Assembly (NCBI GenBank): GCA_905210845.1
Contig: CAJLYG010000173.1
Location: 1 to 6,666 of the forward strand
Direction: 5' to 3'
Origin: an uncultured Prevotella sp.
Lineage (GTDB): Bacteria; Bacteroidota; Bacteroidia; Bacteroidales; Bacteroidaceae
DNA: 6,666 bases
Shown in pieces: positions 1 through 6,611 of the stretch; position 1 is the first letter of the stretch; every line of letters begins with the position of its first letter. Made by a program: the position numbers and the translations under genes. Under the pieces are notes generated by a model, which searched no databases, was not told the DNA's origin, and saw only the letters and a program-made list of their open reading frames with translations.

Positions 1-20
1 CCACATGCCACAGATATTCT

Positions 21-716
21 TTAAGAAGCGTGTCGTTCCTTGGTCATGGACAGCTTCTGGGTGATACGTTCGTATTCCTCCGGATGCTCGAATTTAAAGC
101 TGAGGTTCTCTAATTCCGTCTTGATCTTGTTGAGCCCAAGCCGGTTGGCAAGTGGCGCATAGATATAAAGGGTTTCCCCTGCTATCTTGTATTGCTTGTT
201 GGCAGGCTGACTGGCGAGCGTGCGCATGTTATGCAAACGGTCACAGATCTTGATGAGGATGACGCGGATGTCGTCGCTCATGGTCAACAATAGCTTCTTG
301 AAGTTCTCTGCTTGTGCAGATGCTTTGTCTCCGAAGATGCCTCCGCTGATCTTGGTCAGCCCATCCACGATTTGTGCAATCTTATTCCCGAAGATGTTCT
401 GAATGTCCTCGATGGTATAGTCTGTATCTTCCACAACGTCGTGCAGGAGGGCTGCACAGATACTTGTAGAGCCCAGTCCCATCTCCTCGCTGGCAATTTG
501 GGCAACAGCGATGGGGTGCATGATGTAGGGCTCACCGGACAGTCTGCGGACACCTTTGTGAGCCTGTCGTGCGAAATTGAAGGCCTTGGTAATGATATCT
601 ACCTTTTTGCGGTGCCGGGATGCCAGGTAAGTGTCTAAGAGATGCTGGAACGCATCATCTACCATTTTGGCTTCTTTGGCTTCCCTTTCCTTTTCTTTCT
701 GATCCACTTCGTCCAT
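21..716 (-). CDS. RelA/SpoT-type (p)ppGpp synthetase/hydrolase, N-terminal HD hydrolase part only; apparent frame break
   Basis: The visible product is 231 residues and carries the HD-type (p)ppGpp hydrolase domain of long RelA/SpoT (RSH) enzymes, cytoplasmic regulators of the stringent response. The expected residues are present: GEPYIMHP (His67), LHD (His92-Asp93), VVEDTDY (catalytic-type Glu96-Asp97), CDRLHN (Asp159) and the APLANRLGL segment (187-195). The intact ED and HD pairs suggest active hydrolysis. Long RSH proteins are usually about 700-750 residues, with synthetase, TGS and ACT domains after this point; none is visible before the TAA at 21-23. The +1 frame beyond it reads LLKEYLWHV to the window edge, which resembles the segment that continues RelA proteins, so I infer a frameshift or sequence error rather than a natural short hydrolase. 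The second ATG (716) is chosen over the one at 722 because AGGAG sits 7 nt before it and only 1 nt before the other. It is the last visible gene of the parAB run, 21 nt after mltD. Confidence 0.88.
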   Translation of the reverse strand: MDEVDQKEKEREAKEAKMVDDAFQHLLDTYLASRHRKKVDIITKAFNFARQAHKGVRRLSGEPYIMHPIAVAQIASEEMGLGSTSICAALLHDVVEDTDYTIEDIQNIFGNKIAQIVDGLTKISGGIFGDKASAQAENFKKLLLTMSDDIRVILIKICDRLHNMRTLASQPANKQYKIAGETLYIYAPLANRLGLNKIKTELENLSFKFEHPEEYERITQKLSMTKERHAS

Positions 717-723
717 AGTCATT

Positions 724-728
724 CTCCT
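724..728 (-). promoter_or_regulatory. Shine-Dalgarno AGGAG of the RelA/SpoT gene
   Basis: On the minus strand AGGAG is followed by AATGACT and then ATG. It is a good ribosome-binding site for the ATG at 716 (7 nt spacing) but too close to the ATG at 722 (1 nt), so it decides the start. Strong Shine-Dalgarno sequences are uncommon in Bacteroidetes, and this is the clearest one in the window. Confidence 0.6.
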
Positions 729-737
729 ATTGATGGA

Positions 738-2105
738 TTACTTCACTTTGATTTTCTTGCCTGCGCGTATGCTTGACCCACTGATGCCATTCAACTTCCG
801 TAATTTCTTGACGGAGGTATGGTGGCGCTCTGCTATCTCCGACAGCGTGTCTCCCTCGCGCACGGTGACGCTCTTTGAGCGGCTCTTGCGACTGCTTCTT
901 CCCTTCCTGCTTCGGCGACTGCGCTTGCTGGATCGGGAAGAGTTGCTCTTCTTGCTGTAACTATTCCTGGATGACCGGGATACGGACGCCGCCTCGTCAT
1001 TCACGTCCACCTCTGTACGCTTGCTCAACAGCTCCGAGGAATCATACGCATAGATGGAGTCCTCATGGTCGATGAAACTGTTGACAAGGCTGGCGGGGAG
1101 CCGGATGGCTGAGGGCTGGGTATTCCCATTGACAATGTCATGGCGATACTGTGGGTTCAATGTCTTCAGTTCATCCATGTCGATGTTCAGAACATGGGCG
1201 ATTTGCTCCAAATGCACGTCCCGGTTGACGACAACGGTGTCGCTCTTTGCCGGCAGGTTGGTCAGCATGGGGCAGATATTATGGTCGCAATAGTAGGTCA
1301 TGATATAATTGGCAGCGATGAAAGCAGGGACATACCCACGGGTCTCCTGAGGGAGATAGGGATAGATCTGCCAATAGTCTGTCTCCCCTTTTGAGCGGTG
1401 TATGGCCTTGTTGATCTTGTCTGGCCCGCAATTATAGGCTGCGATCACTAAGTTCCAGTCGCCAAAGATCTTATATAGGTCACTGAGGTAATGTGCTGCG
1501 GCGTAAGAGGCTTTCACGGGATCACGGCGCTCGTCAACGAGAGAGTTGACCATTAACCCATACCGCTTGCCGGTCCCGATCATGAACTGCCATAGTCCTG
1601 TGGCTCCCACTCTTGAGACTGCTTTGGGGTTCAAGGCCGACTCGATGACAGGTAAGTACTTGAGTTCCAAGGGCAATCCGTAGGTCTCCAAGGCTTGTTC
1701 GAAAATGGGCATATAGAAATTGCTGGCTCCCAGCATGTAGCTGACAGACCGGCGCAGTTGACCGCTGTAGCGGTCGATGAATTTCTGTACGACATCATTA
1801 TAAGGCATCTCGATGATACTGGGGATGCGGCTGAGGCGTTCTTTATATACCTCTTTATCATACACCGGGTTGACATCCGGAAGGTTACAGCTCGTGTCCG
1901 GGTGTAGGTAGGTCTTCGTGTTATAGAGTTGCAACAAGCTGTCCAACTCCGTGGTCATACCTTCCGGGAGGTCGATAATCTCTTCCTTGCCTTGAGCGTT
2001 GGTTACCTTGATCTCGTTCTTCTCATTTTCATTGTTCACCTGTGCATGGAGGGCACAGGAAGAGCTGAAAAGAAAGGCAACCATTATTAAATAGATCTTC
2101 TTCAT
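738..2105 (-). CDS. mltD: Exported membrane-bound-type lytic murein transglycosylase (MltD-like) with C-terminal LysM
   Basis: A 455-residue exported enzyme predicted to cleave peptidoglycan glycan strands non-hydrolytically in the periplasm. Residues 1-21 form a signal peptide ending LHA before Gln22, a signal peptidase I site. The SLT/lysozyme-like domain covers about 110-270, with catalytic-type Glu155 in VIESALNP, GATGLWQFM (168-176) and AAYNCGP (222-228), which is the family 1 transglycosylase pattern of MltD. A LysM-like segment follows at about 290-337. Residues 376-412 are a very basic Ser/Arg/Lys linker without acidic residues, and 413-455 are a typical LysM (VREGDTLSEIA, then LRKLNG) that binds N-acetylglucosamine-containing glycan. 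MltD of E. coli is a lipoprotein; here the Cys17 context (SSSC) is a poor lipobox, so a soluble or wall-bound form is more likely. It lies 33 nt after the DUF5683-like gene and 21 nt before the RelA/SpoT gene. The short upstream gap is A/G-rich (AGGAAGGA about 18 nt before the ATG). Confidence 0.93.
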   Translation of the reverse strand: MKKIYLIMVAFLFSSSCALHAQVNNENEKNEIKVTNAQGKEEIIDLPEGMTTELDSLLQLYNTKTYLHPDTSCNLPDVNPVYDKEVYKERLSRIPSIIEMPYNDVVQKFIDRYSGQLRRSVSYMLGASNFYMPIFEQALETYGLPLELKYLPVIESALNPKAVSRVGATGLWQFMIGTGKRYGLMVNSLVDERRDPVKASYAAAHYLSDLYKIFGDWNLVIAAYNCGPDKINKAIHRSKGETDYWQIYPYLPQETRGYVPAFIAANYIMTYYCDHNICPMLTNLPAKSDTVVVNRDVHLEQIAHVLNIDMDELKTLNPQYRHDIVNGNTQPSAIRLPASLVNSFIDHEDSIYAYDSSELLSKRTEVDVNDEAASVSRSSRNSYSKKSNSSRSSKRSRRSRKGRSSRKSRSKSVTVREGDTLSEIAERHHTSVKKLRKLNGISGSSIRAGKKIKVK

Positions 2106-2138
2106 TATCTTTTTCTTCTTTTTCCTTCCTATAGAGAT

Positions 2139-2882
2139 TTAAAAGTTCAAACTGCATTGGAGCCCCACCGAACTCGACAGGAGGGGATTCCGATAAGTAT
2201 CATTGTGAATGACCGTTGGCTCGACTCGCAAGCTCAGGTTCTGGGAAATGTCAAACTCGGATAGGGATGCATCCACATAGGCATCGATGACGGACAGGGC
2301 ATATACTCCCACCATACAGAAGAAGCTCAGGTCGCGCCATCTGCGGTACCTGTCCTTCCTGCTCTTGAAAATCGTCTTGTACCTTTCTTCGTTCTCAGGG
2401 GTGATGACACTCCCCAAGTGCAGGAACTGGTTGTAGCTCTGTGTCTGAGGGTCGGAATCCATGATATCCAAATATGCCTGTGCATAATCATGGTACATCA
2501 TGTTGTTCCATCGCATCGCATAGGCACATCCGACGAAGCCCCCATAGATAATAGGCAGTTTCCAGTATTTCCGATTGTAGATCTGGCCCGCGCCCGGCAG
2601 GACGATGGCCAGCCCCAAGGCCCGTTTCGCACTGGGCTTCCACGTAGCCCAGTCGCGTCGGTGCTTCTTCCCGACCGTATCGGTAGCGTTGACCCATTTC
2701 AAGCTGTCCTTGGATGACAGGATTGCACTTGCCTTGATGGTATCCTCTCCTGCCTTTGCGGTATCGTTCGCCAAGATCACTTTCTCCCCGTTTTTCTTCT
2801 GGGCAAAAAGAATAGACTGCGATGCCATCAGCAAGCTGATCGTCAGGCAAAAGCGCAATATGTTATGACTTGCTATGCTCAC
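2139..2882 (-). CDS. DUF5683-like exported/membrane protein of the parAB operon, function unknown
   Basis: A 247-residue protein with an N-terminal hydrophobic signal segment (about 10-26, ending FAQ). A polar stretch (29-80) and a conserved-looking core follow. The core includes LPGAGQIYNRKYWKLP (95-110), the motif I associate with DUF5683 proteins of Bacteroidetes. Hydrophobic segments lie at about 88-98, 109-124 and 186-200, so it is probably membrane associated. The C-terminus has alternating hydrophobic and polar residues and ends in Phe (GLQCSLNF), resembling an outer-membrane beta-signal; that is only a resemblance. The start is GTG, 3 nt after the parB stop. No ATG lies between it and Met19, and starting there would remove half of the signal peptide, so GTG is preferred. 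Tight spacing implies co-expression with parAB. The biochemical role is unknown, and the family assignment is from motif memory rather than a search. Confidence 0.82.
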   Translation of the reverse strand: MSIASHNILRFCLTISLLMASQSILFAQKKNGEKVILANDTAKAGEDTIKASAILSSKDSLKWVNATDTVGKKHRRDWATWKPSAKRALGLAIVLPGAGQIYNRKYWKLPIIYGGFVGCAYAMRWNNMMYHDYAQAYLDIMDSDPQTQSYNQFLHLGSVITPENEERYKTIFKSRKDRYRRWRDLSFFCMVGVYALSVIDAYVDASLSEFDISQNLSLRVEPTVIHNDTYRNPLLSSSVGLQCSLNF

Positions 2883-2885
2883 GCT

Positions 2886-3779
2886 TTATTGCTCTTTCAA
2901 TTTGTCAAAGACGTTCATGATGCGTTCCAGTTCCTCTTCATTGGCAAAAGGAATGCTGATTTTCCCTTTCCCCTTGGGAGAGCAAGTCATCTGCACCTTC
3001 GTGTTCAGAAATGAAGACAGGCGTTGCTTGAGCATATTGAACTCTTCTGGCAATTGGTTCTTGGCAATGATCTTCTTTTTGCCGCTTTCTATGTCCTCTC
3101 CGTTCTTGAGGTGTTGCACCATCTCCTCAACCTTGCGCACGGAGTACCCGTTCTTTTGGATCTCTTTGAACAGCTTGATTTGCAAGGAAGGACTGTCCAA
3201 TGCCAACAAGGCGCGGGCGTGCCCCATGTCGATCTCCTTCTTTTGCAATGCCATCTGCACTTGTGCCGGCAATTTCAATAAGCGGAGGTAGTTGGCAATG
3301 GCAGTGCGGCTCTTCCCTACGCGTTCAGAGACCTTTTCCTGTGTCATCCCCTCGTTTTCCAAGAGGTGCTCATAGGCAAGGGCGATCTCGATGGCGTTCA
3401 AGTCCTCGCGCTGGATGTTCTCCACCAGGGCCATCTCCATGACGTTCTCGTCCTTGATGGTCCTGATATAGGCAGGGATGGCCTTCAGCCCAGCCATCTG
3501 GGATGCCCTCCATCTTCGCTCACCGGCGATGATCTGGAACTTGTTCTCTGCGACCTGTCGCAAGGTGATGGGCTGGATGATCCCTATCTCGCGGATACTG
3601 TTCGCTAATTCTTGCAACGAATCATCGTCGAATTCCCGACGGGGTTGGTTCGGGTTCGCCTGTATTTGGTCGACAGGGATTTCATTGATCGTGGAGCTTC
3701 CTTGCGTGCGGATGCCATCCGTCTCCAACAAGGCGTCTAATCCCCTTCCTAAGCTATTGAATTTCTTGTGTACTGCCAT
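2886..3779 (-). CDS. parB: Chromosome-partitioning protein ParB (Spo0J family)
   Basis: A 297-residue ParB, the CTP-dependent DNA clamp that loads at parS sites and spreads around the origin region to guide chromosome segregation with ParA. Features in order: N-terminal LGRGLDALL (10-18), the short motif that stimulates the ParA ATPase; the ParB/sulfiredoxin-like CTP-binding domain with NPNQPRREF (42-50), GERRWRA (86-92) and ENIQRE (120-125); a helix-turn-helix at about 146-168 (TQEKVSERVGKSRTAIANY); the GHARALLAL segment (186-194); a charged linker (about 225-243); and a C-terminal dimerisation region to 297. Length and all core motifs fit chromosomal ParB, with nothing missing. The ATG start lies 1 nt after the parA stop. 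No parS-like sequence of the TGTTTCACGTGAAACA type was found in the window. Confidence 0.97.
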   Translation of the reverse strand: MAVHKKFNSLGRGLDALLETDGIRTQGSSTINEIPVDQIQANPNQPRREFDDDSLQELANSIREIGIIQPITLRQVAENKFQIIAGERRWRASQMAGLKAIPAYIRTIKDENVMEMALVENIQREDLNAIEIALAYEHLLENEGMTQEKVSERVGKSRTAIANYLRLLKLPAQVQMALQKKEIDMGHARALLALDSPSLQIKLFKEIQKNGYSVRKVEEMVQHLKNGEDIESGKKKIIAKNQLPEEFNMLKQRLSSFLNTKVQMTCSPKGKGKISIPFANEEELERIMNVFDKLKEQ

Positions 3780-3780
3780 T

Positions 3781-4545
3781 TTAACTGTTCTTGTTTATGA
3801 TTTCTTTTGCCAACGCCAAGTGGTTCTTCGAGCCGGTTGAGTCAGCATCATAGAGGATGACTGGCAGTCCGTGACTCGGGCTTTCACTTAACTTGACATT
3901 CCGCTGGATGACGGTCTTGAAGACCAGTTCCTGGAAGTGACGCTTTACCTCATCGTAAATCTGGTTTGCCAAGCGCAGACGACTGTCATACATGGTCAGC
4001 AGGAATCCCTCGATCTCCAGTTTCGGATTGAGCTTGCTCTTGATGATCTTGATCGTGTTCAACAACTTGCTGATCCCTTCCAATGCAAAGTACTCACATT
4101 GCACGGGGATAATCACGGAATCAGCGGCAGTCAGCGAGTTGACCGTGATGAGCCCTAAGGAGGGCGAGCAGTCGATCAGAATATAATCGTATTCATCCCG
4201 GATGGGCTCCAACAGCTTGCTGATCACCCTTTCCCTGTTGTCGAGATTCAGCATCTCAATCTCGGCACCTACCAGGTCGATGTGGCTGGGTATAATGTCT
4301 AAACCATCAATGTCCGTGGTGTAAATGGCATCGCGGACATCGGCATGGTCGATGATGCACTCATACAGGGAACAATCCACTTCCTTGACATCAACGCCTA
4401 ATCCACTGGATGCATTTGCCTGCGGATCGGCGTCGACGACTAATACGCTCTTCTCTAACGTGGCAAGCGAAGCGGCAAGGTTGATGGTTGTCGTCGTCTT
4501 GCCTACGCCACCCTTTTGATTAGCTAATGCGATAATTTTTCCCAT
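3781..4545 (-). CDS. parA: Chromosome-partitioning ATPase ParA (Soj family)
   Basis: A 254-residue ParA/MinD-type ATPase that binds nucleoid DNA non-specifically as an ATP dimer and, stimulated by ParB, moves the origin region. The deviant Walker A is KGGVGKTTT (11-19), with signature Lys11 and Lys16. Walker A' is VLVVDADPQ (34-42, Asp40), and Walker B is YILIDCSPSLG (121-131, Asp125). VIIPVQCEYFALEG (144-157) and the C-terminal QRNVKLSESPSHG (214-226) are typical of Soj. The same frame is open upstream to 4659, but those 38 residues resemble no ParA N-terminus and would include the candidate promoter. The ATG giving MGKIIALANQKGG is therefore the start, without a clear Shine-Dalgarno. It is the first gene of the minus-strand run and is divergent from surE. 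Its length matches chromosomal rather than plasmid type Ia ParA, which carry an extra N-terminal DNA-binding domain. Confidence 0.97.
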   Translation of the reverse strand: MGKIIALANQKGGVGKTTTTINLAASLATLEKSVLVVDADPQANASSGLGVDVKEVDCSLYECIIDHADVRDAIYTTDIDGLDIIPSHIDLVGAEIEMLNLDNRERVISKLLEPIRDEYDYILIDCSPSLGLITVNSLTAADSVIIPVQCEYFALEGISKLLNTIKIIKSKLNPKLEIEGFLLTMYDSRLRLANQIYDEVKRHFQELVFKTVIQRNVKLSESPSHGLPVILYDADSTGSKNHLALAKEIINKNS

Positions 4546-4565
4546 ATCATTCGTTCTTTGAATGG

Positions 4566-4582
4566 ATAGGACACTGTCCCAT
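4566..4582. repeat. Inverted repeat in the parA leader, possible operator
   Basis: ATAGGACACTGTCCCAT has a perfect core, GGACA-C-TGTCC, centred on 4574 and extends to 8-bp arms with one mismatch. It lies about 20 bp upstream of the parA start codon, inside the predicted leader, and touches the second inverted repeat at 4581-4597. It could be a dimeric repressor site or an RNA hairpin. It does not resemble the usual parS sequence. Confidence 0.5.
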
Positions 4583-4597
4583 CTAATAAAATTAGAT
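4581..4597. repeat. Perfect inverted repeat at the predicted parA transcription start
   Basis: ATCTAAT-AAA-ATTAGAT is a perfect 7-bp inverted repeat with a 3-nt centre, 3 bp downstream of the candidate parA -7 box. Its position over the expected start site suits an operator. It is A/T-rich, so a chance origin is possible. It is not followed by a T-run in either direction, so a terminator is unlikely. Confidence 0.5.
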
Positions 4598-4599
4598 TG

Positions 4600-4630
4600 C
4601 AAAGTTACATATTTTATGCGAGAAATCAGA
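4600..4630 (-). promoter_or_regulatory. Candidate parA promoter (Bacteroidetes type)
   Basis: On the minus strand TAACTTTG (4607 to 4600) matches the Bacteroidetes -7 consensus TAnnTTTG. TCTG (4630 to 4627), 19 nt upstream, is a 3-of-4 match to the -33 TTTG box. Transcription would start near 4595, giving a parA leader of about 50 nt that contains both inverted repeats. The -7 pattern match is seen directly; promoter activity is inferred. Confidence 0.55.
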
Positions 4631-4648
4631 TAATTAAAGGTTTTTTCG

Positions 4649-4656
4649 TACTTTTG
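4649..4656 (+). promoter_or_regulatory. Candidate surE-lpxB promoter -7 box
   Basis: TACTTTTG fits TAnnTTTG exactly and is followed by C, as in many Bacteroides promoters. No convincing -33 TTTG lies 19-21 nt upstream. Transcription would begin near 4660-4663, leaving a leader of only about 15-18 nt without a Shine-Dalgarno sequence. The 8-bp palindrome TAGTACTA (4667-4674) sits just before the surE ATG. The element lies inside the longer open frame, supporting the start at 4678 rather than 4597. Confidence 0.5.
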
Positions 4657-4677
4657 CAAAGAAAAATAGTACTAATT

Positions 4678-5448
4678 ATGATTCGGAAAAGACCTTTGAT
4701 CTTGATTTCCAATGATGATGGCTATCATGCTCCGGGAATCAAAATGCTTGTGAATATCGTTAAGGACATGGCGGATGTGCTGGTTTGCGCACCGGAGGCA
4801 GCGCGCTCTGGCTATTCTTGCGCATTTTCTGCTACGGCCCCGCTTCGCCTGAAATTGAGACATAACATGGGGGATACTGTCGTATGGTCGTGCAATGGCA
4901 CACCGGTCGACTGCGTGAAATTGGCTTTGGACCAGTTTTGCAGGGAGCGTCGGCCTGACCTGATCTTAGGGGGCATCAACCATGGGGATAATTCTTCGGT
5001 GAACAATCATTATTCCGGAACCATGGGCGTGGCAATGGAGGGTTGCATGAAATATATTCCTTCCGTCGCATTCTCCAGTTGCGACTATAGCGAAGATGCG
5101 AATCTGGAACCGCTTAGGCCCTATATTCGCAATATTGTGGGCAGGGTCTTGGACGAGGGACTTCCCAAGGGAGTCTGCCTGAATGTGAACTTCCCTGCGG
5201 GCGACCATTTCCAAGGGGTGAGGATTTGCCGTATGACCTTTGGGTCATGGGTGAACGAGGTCGTCAAGGAGCGCCATCCTCGGGGATATGACTACTTTTG
5301 GATGGTTGGGCATTATCGGAATGACGAGCCGGATGCCGAGGATACGGATCAGTGGGCTTTGGAACATCGGTATGTTGCTGTGACGCCTACCTTGATGGAT
5401 GTAACGGCTTATCAGGTGATGGATGACCTCAAAAACTGGAATCTATGA
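4678..5448 (+). CDS. surE: 5'/3'-nucleotidase SurE
   Basis: A 256-residue metal-dependent phosphatase that removes phosphate from 5'- and 3'-nucleoside monophosphates; family members can also act on short polyphosphate. The family metal ligands are all visible: Asp13-Asp14 in SNDDG (11-15), Ser44 in the RSG loop (43-45) and Asn101 in GGINHG (98-103). NGTPVDCVKLAL (73-84) and YSGTMGVAMEG (112-122) are further family motifs, and the C-terminal VAVTPTLMDVTA is typical. Length fits the family (about 250). The frame is open back to 4597, but MIRKRPLILISNDDG is the normal SurE N-terminus and the candidate promoter lies upstream of it, so 4678 is used. The stop overlaps the lpxB start in ATGA, implying translational coupling. 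Why a nucleotidase is paired with lipid A synthesis is not evident from the sequence. Confidence 0.96.
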   Translation: MIRKRPLILISNDDGYHAPGIKMLVNIVKDMADVLVCAPEAARSGYSCAFSATAPLRLKLRHNMGDTVVWSCNGTPVDCVKLALDQFCRERRPDLILGGINHGDNSSVNNHYSGTMGVAMEGCMKYIPSVAFSSCDYSEDANLEPLRPYIRNIVGRVLDEGLPKGVCLNVNFPAGDHFQGVRICRMTFGSWVNEVVKERHPRGYDYFWMVGHYRNDEPDAEDTDQWALEHRYVAVTPTLMDVTAYQVMDDLKNWNL

Positions 5449-6611
5449 GATATTACTTGATCGTGGGCGAGGCCAGCGGTGACTTGCATGCCTCGCACCT
5501 GATGCTGTCGTTGAAGAAAAAGGATCCGGAGGCTGATTTCCGCTTCTTCGGCGGCGACCTCATGCGAGCGGTGGGAGGAACCTGTGTCAAGCATTACAAG
5601 GAGATGGCGTACATGGGATTCGTGCCTGTTCTCCTCCATTTGCGTACGATATTCCGGAACATGACTTTGTGCAAGCAGGATATTCTATCGTGGAACCCGG
5701 ATGTGGTCATCCTGGTCGACTATCCTGGGTTCAACCTTGACATTGCCCATTTCGTGCATGGCAGGACGCAAATCCCTGTCTATTACTATATCTCACCTAA
5801 GATTTGGGCATGGAAGGAATGGAGGATCAAGAATATCAAGCGGGATGTGGACGAGATGTTCTCCATCCTGCCCTTCGAGGTACCGTTCTATGAGAAAAAG
5901 CATCATTACCCCATTCATTACGTGGGGAACCCTACGGCTGATGAGGTGCGCCAGTTCCTTTCCGGCTATCATGAGACTGTGGAGGCGTTCTGCCGTGCTT
6001 GTGATCTCGATGACCGGCCCATCATTGCCTTGTTGGCGGGGAGCAGAGAGCAGGAGATCAAGGATAACCTGCCTGCCATGCTCAAGGCAACCCGGAACCT
6101 GAAGGATTATCAGATGGTCATAGCGGGTGCTCCCTCTATAGAGGATGGCTACTACCGGAAGTTCCTGCAAGACTTTCCGGTCAAGGTGGTCAGAAACCAG
6201 ACCTATCCCTTGCTTTCCCACGCCACGGCAGCCTTGGTCACCAGTGGCACGGCAACCTTGGAGACGGCCCTGTTTGGTGTCCCGCAAGTGGTTTGCTATG
6301 AGACACCTGTCCCGCATCTTATCCGGTTTGCCTTCAACCATGTCATCCAGTGCAAGTATATATCCTTGGTCAACCTCATCGCTGACGAGGAGATCGTGCC
6401 GGAGCTCCTTGCCGACCGGTTCACGGTAGAGAATATCCAACGGGAATTGGGCCGCATCCTTCCTGGTCAGGAAGGGCGCACACGCATGATGGCAGCTTAT
6501 GACACGGTCATCCAAAAATTGGGAGATGCGGTCGCGCCGGACAATGCTGCCGCCATCATGATTGATCTATTGAACCGCAAGGCTCAGGAGAGGAATAGTT
6601 GCAAGGAGTAG
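5445..6611 (+). CDS. lpxB: Lipid-A-disaccharide synthase LpxB
   Basis: A 388-residue GT19 glycosyltransferase that joins UDP-2,3-diacylglucosamine to lipid X (2,3-diacylglucosamine-1-phosphate), giving the beta-1,6 disaccharide of lipid A at the cytoplasmic face of the inner membrane. Motifs in order: GEASGDLHA (8-16); DYPGFN (92-97), whose Asp92 corresponds to the catalytic-type Asp of the family; YYISPKIWAWKEWRI (114-128); HYVGNP (158-163); LLAGSREQEI (196-205); SGTATLETALFGVP (267-280), the nucleotide-sugar-binding region; and CYETP. Length is normal (about 380) and no residue looks missing. The start ATG overlaps the surE stop by 4 nt. The last 28 bp overlap the convergent cdsA-like gene, so there is no space for a conventional intergenic terminator. 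Lipid A genes such as lpxA, lpxC and lpxD are not nearby. Confidence 0.97.
   Translation: MRYYLIVGEASGDLHASHLMLSLKKKDPEADFRFFGGDLMRAVGGTCVKHYKEMAYMGFVPVLLHLRTIFRNMTLCKQDILSWNPDVVILVDYPGFNLDIAHFVHGRTQIPVYYYISPKIWAWKEWRIKNIKRDVDEMFSILPFEVPFYEKKHHYPIHYVGNPTADEVRQFLSGYHETVEAFCRACDLDDRPIIALLAGSREQEIKDNLPAMLKATRNLKDYQMVIAGAPSIEDGYYRKFLQDFPVKVVRNQTYPLLSHATAALVTSGTATLETALFGVPQVVCYETPVPHLIRFAFNHVIQCKYISLVNLIADEEIVPELLADRFTVENIQRELGRILPGQEGRTRMMAAYDTVIQKLGDAVAPDNAAAIMIDLLNRKAQERNSCKE

Noticed and set aside
2039..2060. Lipoprotein signal (Cys17) in the transglycosylase
   Set aside because: SSSC lacks the Leu/Val at -3 expected in a lipobox, and LHA before Gln22 is a good signal peptidase I site.
2418..3840. 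Several plus-strand open frames of 80-140 codons opposite the DUF5683-like gene and parB
   Set aside because: All are shadows of the minus-strand genes; none shows a domain or independent start signal.
4546..4659. 38-codon upstream extension of parA
   Set aside because: It contains the candidate parA -7 box and both inverted repeats, and it overlaps the surE upstream region. MGKIIALANQKGG is the usual ParA start.
4597..4677. 27-codon upstream extension of surE
   Set aside because: It spans the TACTTTTG box and shows no SurE-like sequence; the family normally begins just before the NDDG motif.
5793..6515. 240-residue open frame antisense to lpxB
   Set aside because: It lies wholly inside a strongly supported gene, has no recognisable motif or start signal, and is explained by lpxB codon use.
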